A DNA stretch of 64,000 nt from Sipunculus nudus. Taxonomy: Eukaryota > Annelida > Sipuncula > Golfingiida > Sipunculidae. The stretch lies in assembly GCA_026874595.1 (NCBI GenBank), contig JAPPUL010000069.1:250001-314000 (forward strand), written 5' to 3'. Shown here piece by piece: positions 18,139 through 26,537 of this stretch (position 1 is its first letter; the number at the start of each line of letters is the position of its first letter). The notes beneath the pieces were generated by a model. That model searched no databases. It was given only the letters and a program-made list of their open reading frames with translations, and was not told the DNA's origin. The translations under genes and the position numbers were made by a program.

Positions 18139-18633
18139 TTAATCACCATTAAACCCTTCTCCCTCTTCCTTATCTTTATCTAAATTTGCTCCCTTTTTTC
18201 TCCCGCGATTTGTCTCCTCTTCGCTATCCTCCCCTAAAAACTTCTCAAACTCCTTGTCCATTCGTTCCCAATCAGTCCCATAATAACTATCTTCTGTCGC
18301 CCCCTTTGTCTCCCCCTTTGTCGCTTCCTTTGTCGCTTCCTTTGTCGCTTCCTTTGTCGCTTCCTTTGTCGCTTCCTTTGTCGCTTCCTTTGTCGCTTCC
18401 TTTGTCGCTTCCTTTGTCGCCCCCTTTGTCGCCCCCTTTGTCGCTTCCTTTGTCGCCCCCTTTGTCGCCCCCTTTCCTCCATTCCTAGCCAGGCTAGTAT
18501 TACTCTCGCCTGACAATAATGCATCTACTAAAGAATAATTATAAGCACTAACATTCGCTGCCATATAGATCAGGATTAGGTAGCATAATATAATATATTT
18601 TATATAATGCTCTTTCCTTATTCTATATCTCAT
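18139..18633 (-). CDS. exported low-complexity protein with 15 KEAT/KGAT repeats
   Basis: 164 residues. A signal peptide (YIILCYLILIYMAANVSAY) precedes a short Ser-rich stretch. Fifteen tetrapeptide units follow: two KGAT, one KEAT, two KGAT, eight consecutive KEAT, KGET and KGAT. An acidic, disordered tail rich in Glu, Lys and Gly ends the protein. Such repeats can form charged helix or extended linkers in the periplasm or at the surface. Copy number is likely to vary because the DNA is an almost perfect 12-base repeat. It lies in a minus-strand run with SurA-like proteins and DegP. Function unknown. Confidence 0.65.
   Translation of the reverse strand: MRYRIRKEHYIKYIILCYLILIYMAANVSAYNYSLVDALLSGESNTSLARNGGKGATKGATKEATKGATKGATKEATKEATKEATKEATKEATKEATKEATKEATKGETKGATEDSYYGTDWERMDKEFEKFLGEDSEEETNRGRKKGANLDKDKEEGEGFNGD
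18297..18476. repeat. 12-bp in-frame tandem repeat, 15 units
   Basis: The plus-strand unit is GTCGCTTCCTTT, with the variant GTCGCCCCCTTT at both flanks. Eight central units are identical, indicating recent slippage. Because 12 is divisible by 3, changes in copy number alter protein length without a frameshift. Confidence 0.9.
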
Positions 18634-18722
18634 ATATATTTCTCATGGCTTAATCACTAGCATAATAATAATAATAATAGGTATTCTCATAACCCTAATC
18701 TTTTATAGAGACACCACTCAGC

Positions 18723-19343
18723 CTACTCAAACATATTCTCATACTTTTCATTTAACTGTATCCTATATCTTGATCGCAACTTGTCTATCTCTTTCAAAAA
18801 TAACCTTTGTATCGCTTCTGCTCTCGCTCGCTTCCTTGCTGCATCGCGTATCTCAAGCGCGCTTAGTCTCTTGCCCTCCTTACTCTTTTTTATCTCCTCA
18901 TAATAGGCTTTTACTACCTCTTCATTTACTTTGCCTATCTTCGGTATTATAACCTTATCTACATAATATTTTCTTACCATTTGTCGACGCAATATCTTCG
19001 TTATCCTATTAAGTCGTTTCTCTATATCCTTTTCGCTATATAGCTTCTTTCCTTTACTATATTCCATTATCAGTAAATCGTTTATTACATTATCTAAATA
19101 CGCTCGGCGATTTTGTTTGTCTTGTTCTGCCCTCTTTAAACTTTCAGCATCTACTACCACTTGGGTTATCGATTGCATATCTATAAATGCTCGGAAATCC
19201 TCTGTAAAACCAGCTATCCCTAGTACGTTCTTTTTATTTATATTTAACAACCACTCCCCACCTTTATCCCCTGATACTAAACCCACAACCAAAAATAAGA
19301 GCACCAAAATATATATTGACTTCACCTTATTACCTATATTCAT
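18723..19343 (-). CDS. SurA_N-like exported protein without a PPIase domain
   Basis: 206 residues with an N-terminal membrane/signal helix (IYILVLLFLVVGLVSG). The rest is helical and charged, resembling the N-terminal chaperone part of SurA/PrsA-type foldases: NRRAYLDNVINDLLIMEYSKGKKLYSEKDIEKRL followed by a VNEEVVKAYYEEIK segment before the place where a parvulin domain would start. The parvulin domain itself is missing. It is followed upstream by a second protein of the same build (19468-20079) and by degP, suggesting a periplasmic folding and quality-control cluster. Assignment rests on pattern and context. Confidence 0.65.
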   Translation of the reverse strand: MNIGNKVKSIYILVLLFLVVGLVSGDKGGEWLLNINKKNVLGIAGFTEDFRAFIDMQSITQVVVDAESLKRAEQDKQNRRAYLDNVINDLLIMEYSKGKKLYSEKDIEKRLNRITKILRRQMVRKYYVDKVIIPKIGKVNEEVVKAYYEEIKKSKEGKRLSALEIRDAARKRARAEAIQRLFLKEIDKLRSRYRIQLNEKYENMFE

Positions 19344-19467
19344 ATCTTCTTCTCCATCTTTATTATCCTTTAATTCATTACTTTATTTTCTTAAGTATGT
19401 CTATTGTTTTAAGCACTCTTTTAGCAACTTTTTAGCGAAAATATGGTCAGCTTTGCTTTTGCCCCCC

Positions 19468-20079
19468 CTATTTTACCAGTACAGGATTATGTACTATCTC
19501 GGCTGCTAGCCTAAGCTTTGACGCGTAGCTCTTTAGCTTCTTAAGCGCCTTTTCTCCCTTTACCTGGCTTCTTATCCCCTTTATTGCATCCTGTTTTGCG
19601 ATCCCTTTATAGGGACTGTTTTTACGCTTTAGTTCCGCTGCATACACCTTCTGTACTTCTTTAGGCGTTACTTTTACTTTTGGGTGTATATATTTACTTA
19701 GAAAACTCTTTAGGATCAGCTTATTCTTTACCACTTTCGATATCATTGCCACTTGTCTATCTATCTCTTTTTTATTGTACGTTTTCTTCTCTTTTGCCTT
19801 TTGTATTATCAAATATTCATCTTCATAGGTATGCAAAAAGGCTTGCATCTGTTCTTTATTCTTTACTATCTTGCTTAACTGTGACTTCGGTATCGGTATC
19901 GGGGAGGACATTACTTGAAAATATAATAATCCATTATAGTAATCTTTAAACTCTTCATGCAACAGCTTCTTTCCGTTTACTTTGCTAATCCAAGTGTTCT
20001 GGGATAAGAGTATCCCTACAAAACATATATTTATCAGTATTGATAATACCAAAACCTTTTTTAATCCTTTTCTTTTCAT
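19468..20079 (-). CDS. second SurA_N-like exported protein, paralogue of its neighbour
   Basis: 203 residues with a signal/membrane helix (VLVLSILINICFVGILL). It shares the neighbour's plan: a strand with the motif WISKVNGKKLLHEEFKDYY (typical opening of SurA-type domains), helices including MQAFLHTYEDEYLIIQKAKEKKTYNKKEIDRQV, and VTPKEVQKVYAAELKRK near the end. No peptidyl-prolyl isomerase domain. It lies about 110 bases downstream of degP in the direction of transcription. A chaperone or membrane-protein folding role is inferred. Confidence 0.65.
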   Translation of the reverse strand: MKRKGLKKVLVLSILINICFVGILLSQNTWISKVNGKKLLHEEFKDYYNGLLYFQVMSSPIPIPKSQLSKIVKNKEQMQAFLHTYEDEYLIIQKAKEKKTYNKKEIDRQVAMISKVVKNKLILKSFLSKYIHPKVKVTPKEVQKVYAAELKRKNSPYKGIAKQDAIKGIRSQVKGEKALKKLKSYASKLRLAAEIVHNPVLVK

Positions 20080-20189
20080 CTTACCTCCTATTACCTCTTA
20101 TGCATATATAGCTTTTAATACTCGCATTTGTCTATAAATATAAATTATTAATAATAAATTTTTACGCTTATGTCTTTAATTTTTACGCG

Positions 20190-21791
20190 CTACTCTTTCT
20201 TCACCCGTAATAACGTATAGAACCTAGCACTTCCTCGCCTTATCCATACAAAATACGACGCCTTAATACCCTCATCTTTTATAACTTCACGCAAACCTTT
20301 TAAACCGCTTCTTAACTCTTTGCCATTTATACTCTCAATTACATCTCCTCGTTCAATAGATTCACTCCATCTTACCCCAACAGCAACACTTTTCTTATTT
20401 ACATATATCTCTTTATCCTCTCCTCTCAAAGCCGACTTGCGCTCTGACAAAGTTAACCCATACCATTCAACCACACCCCCAACAAAACCTCTACCCCTAT
20501 TGTTACCCCCATTGTCCTTAGGTAATATATTCCCCTCCCCTTCCCTATCCCCTCTAAACCCTCCTCTAAAAGCAAGCTTAGTCGGACGCTTCTTTAGCTT
20601 TATACGTATATTTAATCTCTTCTCTCCCCTCACTACGCTAAGCTCTATTATTGTATCCGGAGGATAGCCTGATACCTCTCCTATCATATCTACTGTTCGC
20701 TTTATCACTTTGCCATTTATATGCGTTATTATATCCCCTCGCTTAAGACCAGACCCCGCCCCTGCCCCGCCAGGCAATAAGTCAAGTATTAATACTCCAT
20801 CCCGTAAATTGAAATGTTCTGACAAGTCTTTATCAAGGTCTCTTATCGAAACCCCTATATAACCCCTTACAACTTTTCCGCTTTTAATTAATAGCTCACT
20901 TATATTACGAGCTATGTTTACAGGAATCGCAAACCCTATCCCCATTGAGCCTAATCGCCCATTACTTGTGTATATTGCCGTGTTTATACCTATTACCTTC
21001 CCTTCTATGTTTACAAGCGGCCCTCCGCTGTTCCCTTGGTTTATTGACGCGTCTGTTTGTATGAAATTCTTAAATATTGCATTCCGATCTATTCCTAACG
21101 AGGTCCTCCCTTTTGCACTAACCACCCCTATTGTGAAACTTCCTATAAGTCCAAACGGATTGCCCACTGCCATCGCAAAATCTCCTACCTCTATTTCCAC
21201 TTCTTCATTTAATGACAAATACGGTAAGCTCCCTCGTTTATAGTCCACCAGCTTTAATACTGTTAAATCACTTGTCGGATCCGTCCCCAGAACCTCACCT
21301 CTATACTCATTGTCTCCTATCACTACCACTATCTTTAATGCCTCTCCTACTACATGCGCATTCGTTATAACGTGTCCTCTATCATTTATTACAAAACCAG
21401 ACCCAAGAGTCTTTTCTCCCTCCTCTTGGCCATCTCCTCTTCCTTTTGGCCGAGTTAGAGGATTGTTTTCAAAAAACTTAAAAAAATCATGATCGAAAAA
21501 TCCTTGCCCTATCCCGCCTGCTCTTGCTTGTAATGTCTCTATTTTAACTACTGAAGGCAGTATCCTATCTGCTATCTCGCGAAGCCGCATTTGAAACTCA
21601 GCACCCGCTTTCTTTGCTTCCTCATCACTTCTTATCTCTTCTGGTATTTCTCCCCTAAAACCCTTTCCTAACCCTAATGCAACTTCATCCTCTCCTTCTC
21701 CAGCATCACAAAGACTTATGCAAGAACTTAATGTTGTATTTAATACTAAAAATATTAACAAATATCTCTTATACAACTCTTTAGCCCTCAT
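20190..21791 (-). CDS. degP: DegP/HtrA-type periplasmic serine protease
   Basis: 533 residues. The signal peptide has a possible lipobox (LSSC, Cys24), so it may be lipid-anchored. The trypsin-like triad is intact: H146 in VITNAHVVGEALK, D175 in DPTSDLTVLKL, and S255 in DASINQGNSGGPLVN. PDZ1 follows (GYIGVSIRDLDKDL...LKRGDIITHINGK). A second, weaker PDZ-like segment near the C-terminus (ERGDVIESINGKELRSG) comes after a Gly/Asn-rich linker. It degrades or holds misfolded envelope proteins. A 9-bp hairpin directly abuts its start codon, where no clear Shine-Dalgarno is visible. Confidence 0.93.
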   Translation of the reverse strand: MRAKELYKRYLLIFLVLNTTLSSCISLCDAGEGEDEVALGLGKGFRGEIPEEIRSDEEAKKAGAEFQMRLREIADRILPSVVKIETLQARAGGIGQGFFDHDFFKFFENNPLTRPKGRGDGQEEGEKTLGSGFVINDRGHVITNAHVVGEALKIVVVIGDNEYRGEVLGTDPTSDLTVLKLVDYKRGSLPYLSLNEEVEIEVGDFAMAVGNPFGLIGSFTIGVVSAKGRTSLGIDRNAIFKNFIQTDASINQGNSGGPLVNIEGKVIGINTAIYTSNGRLGSMGIGFAIPVNIARNISELLIKSGKVVRGYIGVSIRDLDKDLSEHFNLRDGVLILDLLPGGAGAGSGLKRGDIITHINGKVIKRTVDMIGEVSGYPPDTIIELSVVRGEKRLNIRIKLKKRPTKLAFRGGFRGDREGEGNILPKDNGGNNRGRGFVGGVVEWYGLTLSERKSALRGEDKEIYVNKKSVAVGVRWSESIERGDVIESINGKELRSGLKGLREVIKDEGIKASYFVWIRRGSARFYTLLRVKKE

Positions 21792-21812
21792 AGCTTTTTA
21801 TACTAAAAAGCT
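21792..21812. promoter_or_regulatory. perfect hairpin directly before the degP start codon
   Basis: AGCTTTTTA (21792-21800) and TAAAAAGCT (21804-21812) form a 9-bp stem with a 3-base loop, ending at the base next to the degP ATG. In the minus-strand mRNA the ribosome-binding region is inside this stem. It could be a temperature- or protein-sensitive translation control. On the plus strand it is followed by TTTGTTTT and would look like a terminator, but no plus-strand gene precedes it. Confidence 0.45.
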
Positions 21813-21944
21813 TTTGTTTTAGTTTTACACTATTTTTCCTTACCCTTATACTTAGTTCATATTTGCTGCATTTTGCTGATATCCTTTAAAATATACGTAA
21901 CTTTACAAAAAACAACTTATCCTCACCAAATATCTACCCCCTTT

Positions 21945-22724
21945 CTAGCATTGTTTCCCTCGGCTTATTTTTGCATACGCATTGTGATTGTGTATGCTCT
22001 CTATATTTTCACTCTCAACCTCAAACCATATTATTTCTTTCTCATCCGTTAATACTCTCGTCACATCTCTTACTATATCTTCTACGAACTTCGGATTCAA
22101 GTAAGCTTTTTCTGTCATATATTTTTCGTCTGCTCGCTTAACTAATGAATATATTTCACAAGACCCCACCCCCTCTACAAGCTCTATTAGTTTGTCAAAC
22201 CATATCGCTCCCGATGACATTACATCTACACTAACTTCACTCCTTTGATTATGGGCTCCAAATTCACTAACTTCTTTTGAACACGGGCATAGACTTGTTA
22301 CCGGAACTGTTACTCCAAGCGATATCTCTGCTCCATTATCTCCTGCAAGTATCCCTTTTACTCGGCATCTATAATCCATAAGCCCTTTTGCTCCGCTTAC
22401 AGGGGCTTCTTTATTTATAAAATAAGGAAAGCTCATCTCTATATGCGCATCTTCTGAACCCAAGTGTTCTTGCATATAATAAAGCATTTCTTTTATCCCT
22501 TCTATACTAAACCCATGCCGATACTTATTTAATACTTCTACAAATCTACTCATATGGGTCCCTTTTGATGTCCCTTTAAGGGACACATACATATTTATAT
22601 CTGCTACTGTGCTTTGTTCTACATTATCTATACTTAACAGCTTTATAGGGTATTTTATCCCCTTTACTCCTACCTTGTTTATTCTTATACTTCTTTTATC
22701 TATTTGACTTTGTACATCCGTCAT
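21945..22724 (-). CDS. folE2: GTP cyclohydrolase IB (FolE2)
   Basis: 259 residues, the normal FolE2 length. It converts GTP to 7,8-dihydroneopterin triphosphate for folate or queuosine synthesis, using a metal site different from zinc FolE. Diagnostic features are the tunnel-fold segment GTHMSRFVEVL, the catalytic Cys in SLCPCSKEVSEFGAHNQRS (Cys146 and Cys148), and KRADEKYMTEKAYLNPKFVEDIVRDV. The gene is preceded by GGAG and by a 557-base spacer and lies 153 bases upstream of degP on the same strand. FolE2 is often used when zinc is scarce; no Zur box was found. Confidence 0.95.
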   Translation of the reverse strand: MTDVQSQIDKRSIRINKVGVKGIKYPIKLLSIDNVEQSTVADINMYVSLKGTSKGTHMSRFVEVLNKYRHGFSIEGIKEMLYYMQEHLGSEDAHIEMSFPYFINKEAPVSGAKGLMDYRCRVKGILAGDNGAEISLGVTVPVTSLCPCSKEVSEFGAHNQRSEVSVDVMSSGAIWFDKLIELVEGVGSCEIYSLVKRADEKYMTEKAYLNPKFVEDIVRDVTRVLTDEKEIIWFEVESENIESIHNHNAYAKISRGKQC

Positions 22725-23281
22725 CTATTTCTCCTAAGATTTTGCTTTTTTAGTTACATGTTTTCCTATACTCTCAAAACCATTCTGAAGCATTTACGCC
22801 CTCTTTATCTTAACACCTTCGGTTCCTATTACATCTTAATGTTCTAATATATAGGCCTTTATTATTAAAATATTCTCTTTAAATAAGTTATTCTATTTAA
22901 ATACATATTATAACATATGCACAAACATCGTAACCCTTTATATCCTTTATCATAAAATATCATAAAACAATATATTACTAAATTCATTCTCACAAAGAAT
23001 ATTTACACAAAAAATAAAAACCATTCTCTCATACTTTTAGTAAAATAATTATTCATTCAAGCTCATTACAAACTCTTTTTATTTTTGATTTTCTTTTTAG
23101 ATACCTTCGGCAAGACTCTTAAGCCCACATATATACTTGGACCTTATTTTAATTTACTTAATACTACTTTTTACTAAAACTTATACTTTGATTTAAGTTC
23201 TTTCATTCATTAACAATCATTAGCAAACATTAACAAATCATTCATTAACAAATCATTCATTAACAAATTAACAAATTAATT
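22725..23281. other. 557-base non-coding spacer
   Basis: AT-rich, with few G on the plus strand. The right end has a slippage-like run built from CATTAACAAAT and AACAAATTA units (about 23212-23280). I see no gene, RNA or clear promoter; the folE2 promoter should be inside. Confidence 0.5.
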
Positions 23282-23527
23282 TTATTTGTGCTTTATTAGA
23301 AAACGAAATACTTCTTTTCCATCTTCTACCGATTTGCTCTCCTCTTCCAATGTATGGCCTGTTTGCTTTGTCCATCCTTTAAAATCTGCTGCCGAACCTG
23401 GATCCGTTGCAAATACTTCAAGCAGTTGTCCTGCCCCTAATGTATCTATTACTTTTTTTGCCTTTATTATCGGCATCGGACAATTTAACCCTCTCGCATC
23501 TAATGTTTGATCTGGCGTGCTAGACAT
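23282..23527 (-). CDS. tusA: TusA-family sulfur carrier protein
   Basis: 81 residues, full length for the family. The signature LDARGLNCPMPIIKAKKVI places the persulfide-carrying Cys at residue 16 in the C-P-x-P motif. TusA proteins pass sulfur from cysteine desulfurase or rhodanese to tRNA thiolation, molybdopterin synthesis, or Dsr/Hdr-type sulfur metabolism. The partners TusBCD and TusE are not nearby, and it stands alone between folE2 and fliN. In a bacterium that apparently makes sulfite from sulfolactate and has a DsrL-like protein, a role in dissimilatory sulfur transfer is possible. Housekeeping tRNA thiolation is equally possible. Confidence 0.93.
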   Translation of the reverse strand: MSSTPDQTLDARGLNCPMPIIKAKKVIDTLGAGQLLEVFATDPGSAADFKGWTKQTGHTLEEESKSVEDGKEVFRFLIKHK

Positions 23528-23766
23528 AGTTTATTACTCCTTACATTATTTTAATGCTTTCTAAATATGCACCCTAAAATAGTATACATTCATCATACTC
23601 GCTTCAACAAAATATAACTATTTATACCTAAATTACAATACTATATTGCCTTAATTAATTTTAATTATCTTAAACTTATGTTCGATTGATATTTGCTTAT
23701 CTTATTTTGTTTTAAATTAAATACTCTTTAATCTTAATTCCTTTTGCAACTTATACCACGAATATT

Positions 23767-24225
23767 TTATTTATTTTGTTCGGCTGGTAAGGCTATGTTG
23801 GTTACTCGTGTCCCAAAATTCTCATCTATTACTACTACTTCTCCATGTGCTATTAAGCGATCGTTTACTAATAGATCTACTGGCTCATTTGCTGGCTTTG
23901 CCAACTCTATTATAGAACCCTCCCCCAAGGCAAGCACATCTTTTACATGGATATTTGTACGCCCTAGCTCCACTGTAATTTGTACATATATATCTAGTAG
24001 CAAACTTGAATTATGTTTTTGACTAGCATTCATATTATTTACATCCACTTCGTCGGGTAGCAGGTCTTTAATCCTGTCAAGTTCTATTTCTCCTGCATCT
24101 GACCCTTCCCTATCTGCTCCCTCTTTACCCTCCCCCTTCAAGTATTGCTTCGTATCGTCGTATATTATTTCTGCTCCATCTAAAAGCGCATCTAATTCCT
24201 TTTGTGATAATGTTGAATCGCCCAT
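23767..24225 (-). CDS. fliN: flagellar motor switch protein FliN
   Basis: 152 residues. The N-terminus [13 protein letters not shown] resembles the FliM/FliN-type CheY-binding peptide. The C-terminal SpoA/surface-presentation domain is clear: [68 protein letters not shown] linker of about 50 acidic residues lies between. FliN is part of the C-ring that sets rotation direction and binds export components. No other flagellar gene is adjacent, unlike the usual fliMN clusters, so the flagellar genes must be elsewhere. It implies a motile or flagellated organism, or one with a related secretion system. Confidence 0.9.
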   Translation of the reverse strand: MGDSTLSQKELDALLDGAEIIYDDTKQYLKGEGKEGADREGSDAGEIELDRIKDLLPDEVDVNNMNASQKHNSSLLLDIYVQITVELGRTNIHVKDVLALGEGSIIELAKPANEPVDLLVNDRLIAHGEVVVIDENFGTRVTNIALPAEQNK

Positions 24226-24899
24226 TAATAATAGCTCCCCTGCTTCCTAGTTTTTTATACCCTTAAATATCATATATATACTAAAATTACTTGTTCCTGC
24301 TTCTTACTTAACCTTACTTCTTAATCTTACTTATTCCTAACATCCTATTCCCATCTTCGCATAGCCACATCTTAAGCATACGTACTCTACTTTCTCTTAG
24401 CATCTTGTTACTAAACGACATTTCACCTTAATAAATCAAGCATTTTTATTTTTATTTATCTCAAATATCTAAAGCATTTACGATATATAGTTTACACCTG
24501 ATCCACCCCCCCATAGCACGCACATTTACGCATGCATAGCATCTTAAGATAACTTGTCATAACAATCATTTTAAAATATAACTAATTGTCATCTGAAAAA
24601 GCTAATGTCTTGTCTCTTAACTAACACCTTGTTATAAGCTTAATGTCTTTTGTCTTTTTAAGCGTTTTTCTTTTTTATTCCTAACTCACTATACCCAAGA
24701 CATCAAGACGCTTAATACTATTTTATACAAAACCTTTTTATACAAAAAATACTAAAGATTTACCTTAAATTGTTAGATGTTTTGTGTAGATAGTTAGGCC
24801 TTTTTTATTTTGCCTTCTATCACTATATTAAAGAAATGGATTTGGAAATACTATAATATTATAGTTATACATTTATAGGAGATTAAAATTAGTTTTATT
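24226..24899. other. 674-base non-coding spacer
   Basis: Divergent spacer between fliN and the exported protein at 24900. AT-rich with no open frame of note. TATAAT occurs at 24852-24857 without a good -35, and GGAG at 24878-24881 could serve the next gene. No RNA gene was recognised. Confidence 0.45.
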
Positions 24900-26297
24900 A
24901 TGTTAGCTTTAAGAAATTCTAAGAAATACTTTTTATTACCTAGCTTTGCTATGATTTCCTTATTCGCTTTGTTAGATTCATCTTATTCTGATACAACCAT
25001 AAGCACATCAAATGACTTTAATACAATTTATCTATCGCAAGAAGAAGACTTAGAAAAGGAAAATACTAGTCAGTTTTTTAATAATGGTCCTTTTTCAGGA
25101 ACTATCACCAAGCAAAATAATCTGACTGCTAAAAAAGCGGAACCTAAAAAAGAAGCGAAAGCTAAGAAAGCTAAAAAAAGATTTCCTCATCCCCTGTCTC
25201 TATCTGAAGACGATATCAAATTACGTAAGGTTGTTGTTGATAACCAAGTTTTTTATGATTTAATTATTAGAAAGAAACGTTCAATAAATTCTGTTTTGCT
25301 TACAAACTACTACTGGAAAACAAAATTTAGAGATAGAACACAGGAGTATGGGCTTCGTTCTATTAGACCTATTAGTATTGCTCGAAATGAAAAACGTCTT
25401 TATAAAAATACTCTAATCGGTTATCAGCAACAATTATATTTTATCGTTGACTCATCACCTGAGAAAGATCCTGACTTTGACAAAGCTTTTAGATTACGTA
25501 TCCCATCTTATGTAATATACGGATACAAGAAAACTAAAGAAATTTATGGTATAATAAAGATTCAAAGCGGAATTAAGATTAATATTAGAACCTTTTCAAG
25601 AAAATTTACAAGTTATAAAGGTGCTTTCTACGACAATCCTATAGGGCTTATCCTTGAACCAAGAAAAAATTACCCAAGCAATATCTCTTTAACTAAAATA
25701 AATGAGACTTTAGATGACAGCTATTTTAGCACCAACATTATGTATTCAAGTGATAGGACTTTCTTTAAGTCTTTCCTTATTCGTTCTAACAGTGATAACG
25801 ACTTTCATTCCATAAATTTTGACACTAAGAAAGGAGATAAGAAGGCTCTTTTAATCGAAGCTTTTTATGAAGGCAAATCTAACAAAACTGTTTTTGCTAC
25901 TATTTACTTTAAACGCATATTTAAAGATGTTACATACGAAATTGTTGCTTCTGATGTTTATAATAATAGATCTAATAATTCTATAACTGTTACTGTGCCA
26001 AAATATGGTGAGGCTAAAACTCCTATTAGTCCACCGCCTCCACCGCCTCCTTTAGATGATAAAACAACCAGTAGTAACGTAACCCAAGATAAAACAGTAA
26101 TAGAAATGCCAACAAGCAATTCCCAAAATAATACCATAACACAATCTTCTCAAGAACAGTCGTTTCCAAAAAATATAACACCGTCTAAAGAAACTCCATC
26201 AGACATTACATCCGATTATATAGAAGCACAACCAACTAAAATAATTGAGGATAACGATTTAGACGAACAGGACTTTTGGCAATCTATTGCTAAATAA
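24900..26297 (+). CDS. exported protein of unknown function with proline-rich linker
   Basis: 465 residues. A signal peptide (KYFLLPSFAMISLFALLDSSYS) precedes an Ala/Lys-rich linker with KKAEPKKEAKAKKAKK. A beta-rich central domain spans about 110-370, containing SINSVLLTNYYWKTKFRDRTQEYGLRS and RLRIPSYVIYGYKK. The tail has seven consecutive Pro and a Ser/Thr/Gln-rich disordered stretch. The central domain faintly resembles conserved surface or periplasmic proteins I associate with spirochaetes; this is from memory and unchecked. The ATG lies 18 bases after the best Shine-Dalgarno, so a non-ATG start slightly upstream is possible. Function unknown. Confidence 0.75.
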   Translation: MLALRNSKKYFLLPSFAMISLFALLDSSYSDTTISTSNDFNTIYLSQEEDLEKENTSQFFNNGPFSGTITKQNNLTAKKAEPKKEAKAKKAKKRFPHPLSLSEDDIKLRKVVVDNQVFYDLIIRKKRSINSVLLTNYYWKTKFRDRTQEYGLRSIRPISIARNEKRLYKNTLIGYQQQLYFIVDSSPEKDPDFDKAFRLRIPSYVIYGYKKTKEIYGIIKIQSGIKINIRTFSRKFTSYKGAFYDNPIGLILEPRKNYPSNISLTKINETLDDSYFSTNIMYSSDRTFFKSFLIRSNSDNDFHSINFDTKKGDKKALLIEAFYEGKSNKTVFATIYFKRIFKDVTYEIVASDVYNNRSNNSITVTVPKYGEAKTPISPPPPPPPLDDKTTSSNVTQDKTVIEMPTSNSQNNTITQSSQEQSFPKNITPSKETPSDITSDYIEAQPTKIIEDNDLDEQDFWQSIAK

Positions 26298-26537
26298 CTT
26301 ATAGGTCTTTTAATTTAATACCTCTTTCTTGTATATCTTTTTGCAACGCCTTTTTTTTTAAAACTATCTTAACAAAAACAAAATTAAAGCCTTGTATTTT
26401 AAAAAAAAGTAGTTACCTTTAGTCCTACTTTAACTTTTACTATCCATACCCATAAGTAAAATAGTATAATTTGATAATTTGATAATTTGATAATTTATAA
26501 AACCTATATAAAACTCTAAGACAAAAGGACAATTTTA

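Noticed and set aside
18186-18524. Alternative-frame proteins in the KEAT region (Leu/Pro/Ser- or Arg/Gln-rich)
   Set aside because: They are frame shadows of the 12-base repeat; only the minus-strand frame with signal peptide makes a sensible protein.
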